Source of the DNA: Baffinella frigidus
Taxonomy: Eukaryota; Cryptophyceae; Cryptomonadales; Baffinellaceae
Direction of reading: 5' to 3'
Length of the DNA: 15,649 bases
Assembly: GCA_026770585.1 (NCBI GenBank)
Contig: MU646773.1
Span: 154,918 to 170,566 of the forward strand
Under the pieces are notes generated by a model. It saw nothing but the letters and a program-made list of their open reading frames with translations. It searched no databases and was not told where the DNA came from. The translations under genes and the position numbers were made by a program. Shown here piece by piece: positions 13,790-15,649 of the stretch (its first letter is position 1; each line of letters starts with the position of its first letter).

Positions 13790-13863
13790 CTTCACGGGAT
13801 AGGATACCTGACGGGAACTGGATCGGGGTCACCACAGCAGGCCTCGTCGCCTTCGTCAACCAC
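13790..13863 (+). CDS. Isolated exon resembling the NRDE/TANGO2 family
   Basis: The open segment reads SRDRIPDGNWIGVTTAGLVA then FVNH, with a possible acceptor TTAAAG at 13789 and a donor CAC|GTGCGT at 13864. The pattern GRDxxxGGTWxGVxxxGxxAxxTN is typical of NRDE/TANGO2 proteins, whose role in lipid or haem handling is still debated. No NRDE motif or other exons of such a gene were found nearby. It may be part of a gene reaching beyond the window or a fragment. Confidence 0.33.
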
Positions 13864-14149
13864 GTGCGTTTGCACAGCCATCTGCCGACCCGGTTTTTGT
13901 AGGGTTCGTGGATTTTTGCTGCAAAAGTTTTGCTGCAAAAATGCAAAAGTTTTGCATCACTCAACTCAAGGCTCAAGGGCCTGATTGAGGATCTGTAGAA
14001 AAAGAGAAGAAAAGCGGGCCTGTCAGCTCGTTGACTCACTCCCCCAGTGACCTGTAGCGTTTGGTCTCTAAGTGGTGGATCTCAGAGGTGCAGCTCGCTT
14101 GCCAAAGCATTTTTTTGGAGATTTTGACAGTCTGGGAGACGTGCTGCTT

Positions 14150-14265
14150 ACAGAGGTACCTCGCTCAAAAGAAACCGCCCCCCCCCTGGAACCCTGCAGT
14201 ACGAACTCGTAGGCCTATCTAGGGCCCTGCGGCGATCCTAGGGGGGGAGGTGGTTTCTTATGGGT
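14150..14265. mobile_element. Family B foldback element, degraded right end
   Basis: ACAGAGGTACCTCGCTCAAA, C-run, GGGCCCT core, G-run and GGTTTCTTATG, then the terminal bases are lost. Confidence 0.75.
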
Positions 14266-14269
14266 TCAT

Positions 14270-15022
14270 CGAAATCGAGGGAACACCCCGCCCTATGACA
14301 CCATGTTTCGAGTATCCCCTGCACCAAAACCGGTTTGCTACGGTTGGCTACAGAGCTACATAGTAAAGACTGCATGGTTCCTTCATGGAATTGACGATTA
14401 TTTCGACGAATCACGGTACCACCAATTTATTCCTGGAGTAGGACACGGGTCAAGCCGAACCAAATTAAACTTGGACTAGGTGCAATAAAAAGCACCCTGC
14501 CACACCTCGACTGCCCTCTCTACTAGCAACAGCTTGCGAGGCTACCTTCACAGCAGCTGCCTCCACAGTAGCTGCCGAGTTTCAGATGGCGTGTTCGTCT
14601 GAGTAGTCTGATGGATTAGCCAACTGGGTAGAGTCTCGTGTCGACACATCTTTATCTCACATCATTTGTGTGCTGAGGTCTACCTTCACAGTACACTGAT
14701 ACCTCGCCTGTTAGAGCACTCTTGCTCAAGGGTCGGTCGGGCGTAGTGTTCTCAAATTAGGACCGGTGGGTTGACTCAGTGCGAGATTTAGTCAACCCCG
14801 CTGATACTAAATTAAGAAGACGCATTGGTCGAATCTGTTCCGTATTCTTAAGTCACGGGTTCTTGCACAAGTGATATCCCTGTAGCTACTGTACCTTCAC
14901 ACTCGAGAAAGCGAGCAAGGAGTCGTCAACCCTGAATTGAATGTCTACCACCAACTGGTCATGCCGCCCACAGAAATCGGCACCTTTGTACAACGGAACC
15001 AGCGGTAAAAACCAATGCGGTT
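14270..15022. other. Stretch with no recognised gene
   Basis: Moderate GC and no telomere-like arrays. I see no exon with good splice sites and no foldback. GATTAGCCAACTGGGTAGAG at about 14614 looks like a tRNA D-arm, but no cloverleaf follows. Confidence 0.4.
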
Positions 15023-15143
15023 ACAGGAGTACCTCGCTCATAAGAAAGCGCCTCCTCCGAGGACCCTACCGTAGGCATATGCCTAGGGCCGTATGGAAGT
15101 CCTCTGGAGAAGCACGTTGTTTTATGAGCGAGGTACTCCTGTA
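15023..15143. mobile_element. Family B foldback element, diverged copy
   Basis: ACAGGAGTACCTCGCTCATA ... TGAGCGAGGTACTCCTGTA; the C-run and G-run are interrupted but the arms still pair. Confidence 0.8.
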
Positions 15144-15259
15144 CAACTACAGCCTAGTACCAGAGGGTCGACTAAGGCATACGTCTAGGGCCGTACGGCA
15201 GTCCTCCGGGTTTTTCAAAGATCGAGGTTAGGTCACTGTCGGTGTACCCCTGCACACCT

Positions 15260-15379
15260 ACAGGGGTACCTCGCTCATAAGAAACCGCCCCCCCCCTAGG
15301 ACCACCATAGGGCTCTACGCATGGTCCTACTGTAGGGTCCTAGGGGGGGGCGGTTTCTTGTGAGCGAGGTACCCCTGTA
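15260..15379. mobile_element. Family B foldback element, tandem pair copy 1
   Basis: Nearly perfect arms; followed 13 bases later by a second, almost identical copy. The spacer CCCCTGCACACCT also occurs just before the first copy. Confidence 0.87.
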
Positions 15380-15392
15380 CCCCTGCACACCT

Positions 15393-15512
15393 ACAGGGGT
15401 ACCTCGCTAATAAGAAACCGCCGCCCCCCTAGGACCACCATAGGGCCCTACGCATGGTCCTACTGTAGGGTCATAGGGGGGGGCGGTTTCTTGTGAGCGA
15501 GGTACCCCCGTA
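15393..15512. mobile_element. Family B foldback element, tandem pair copy 2
   Basis: Differs from copy 1 at only a few bases. The repeat unit is 133 bases including the spacer, which points to a recent tandem duplication. Confidence 0.87.
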
Positions 15513-15649
15513 CCCCTGCACACCCCCCCCGACTTAACCTACGCCTCGCGCCTGGCACACCCACCGCGTGTCCCCACCTGCCTTTATTACATTACATCAC
15601 CCCCCCTCCCAACACCCCCCCCCCCCCCCCCACATTACATCACCCCCCC
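15513..15649. repeat. C-rich low-complexity end
   Basis: Poly-C runs and two copies of ACATTACATCACCCCCCC. Nothing coding. Confidence 0.8.

Noticed and set aside
13656-14039. 127-codon minus-strand frame
   Set aside because: No family match and no signals; the plus strand has better exon-like segments in the same place.
14605-14690. tRNA gene
   Set aside because: A D-arm-like GATTAGCCAACTGGGTAGAG is present, but anticodon and T arms do not pair.

Overview
The window looks like nuclear DNA of a photosynthetic eukaryote, most likely an alga with a secondary (red-lineage or similar) plastid. There is no operon structure, no rRNA and no convincing intact tRNA. Coding sequence is broken into short GC-rich exons joined across GT-AG introns. 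The introns are full of plant-type telomere-like repeats (CCCTAAA, CCATAAA), foldback elements and simple repeats. One gene carries a three-part leader: an ER-type signal peptide, a basic stretch, then a twin-arginine thylakoid signal. That layout is expected for a thylakoid-lumen protein imported through a secondary plastid. Cryptophyte, chlorarachniophyte, haptophyte and stramenopile sources are all possible; I cannot choose between them.

Two divergent spliced genes fill most of the window. On the minus strand (about 6268 down to 434) lies a PsbP-family lumen protein of about 300 residues in at least nine exons. Its domain runs from an FxYPxxW motif, through a VKSIKD segment and an AATVKKGxLYAV strand, to the C-terminal end SFRVYNI-stop. 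On the plus strand (about 6604 to 12557) lies a prefoldin subunit 1 homologue. Its exons give the N-terminal helix, the LTPDD...GRMF beta region, the second helix and the C-terminus. Reading phases agree at almost every junction I could test. The first prefoldin exon would add a signal peptide and an LRGG motif, which would be unusual for a cytosolic co-chaperone, so that link is tentative. The two genes would share a promoter region of about 335 bases (6269-6603).

The main discovery is that the introns and flanks of both genes hold partial second, third or fourth copies of the genes' own exon edges ('ghost exons'). Most ghosts in front of an exon include the 3' splice-site AG and the first 15-70 bases of that exon, often still in frame. 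Others copy exon 3' ends with their donors, or the terminal exon with its stop codon. Copies are separated by mobile foldback elements, short satellites, telomere-like arrays, or copies of a family (F) whose end supplies a polypyrimidine tract next to an acceptor. The telomere-like arrays are oriented so that CCCTAAA lies on the sense strand of both oppositely transcribed genes.

Region by region: 1-433 holds a ghost of the PsbP terminal exon and foldback elements. 434-6268 is the PsbP-like gene. 6269-6603 is the shared 5' region. 6604-12557 is the prefoldin-like gene. 12558-13600 holds foldbacks and ghosts of the prefoldin last exon. 13660-13863 has two isolated exon-like segments, one resembling the NRDE/TANGO2 family. 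13864-15649 is mostly non-coding with foldback elements, ending in C-rich low-complexity sequence. All gene models were read by eye and have no transcript support.
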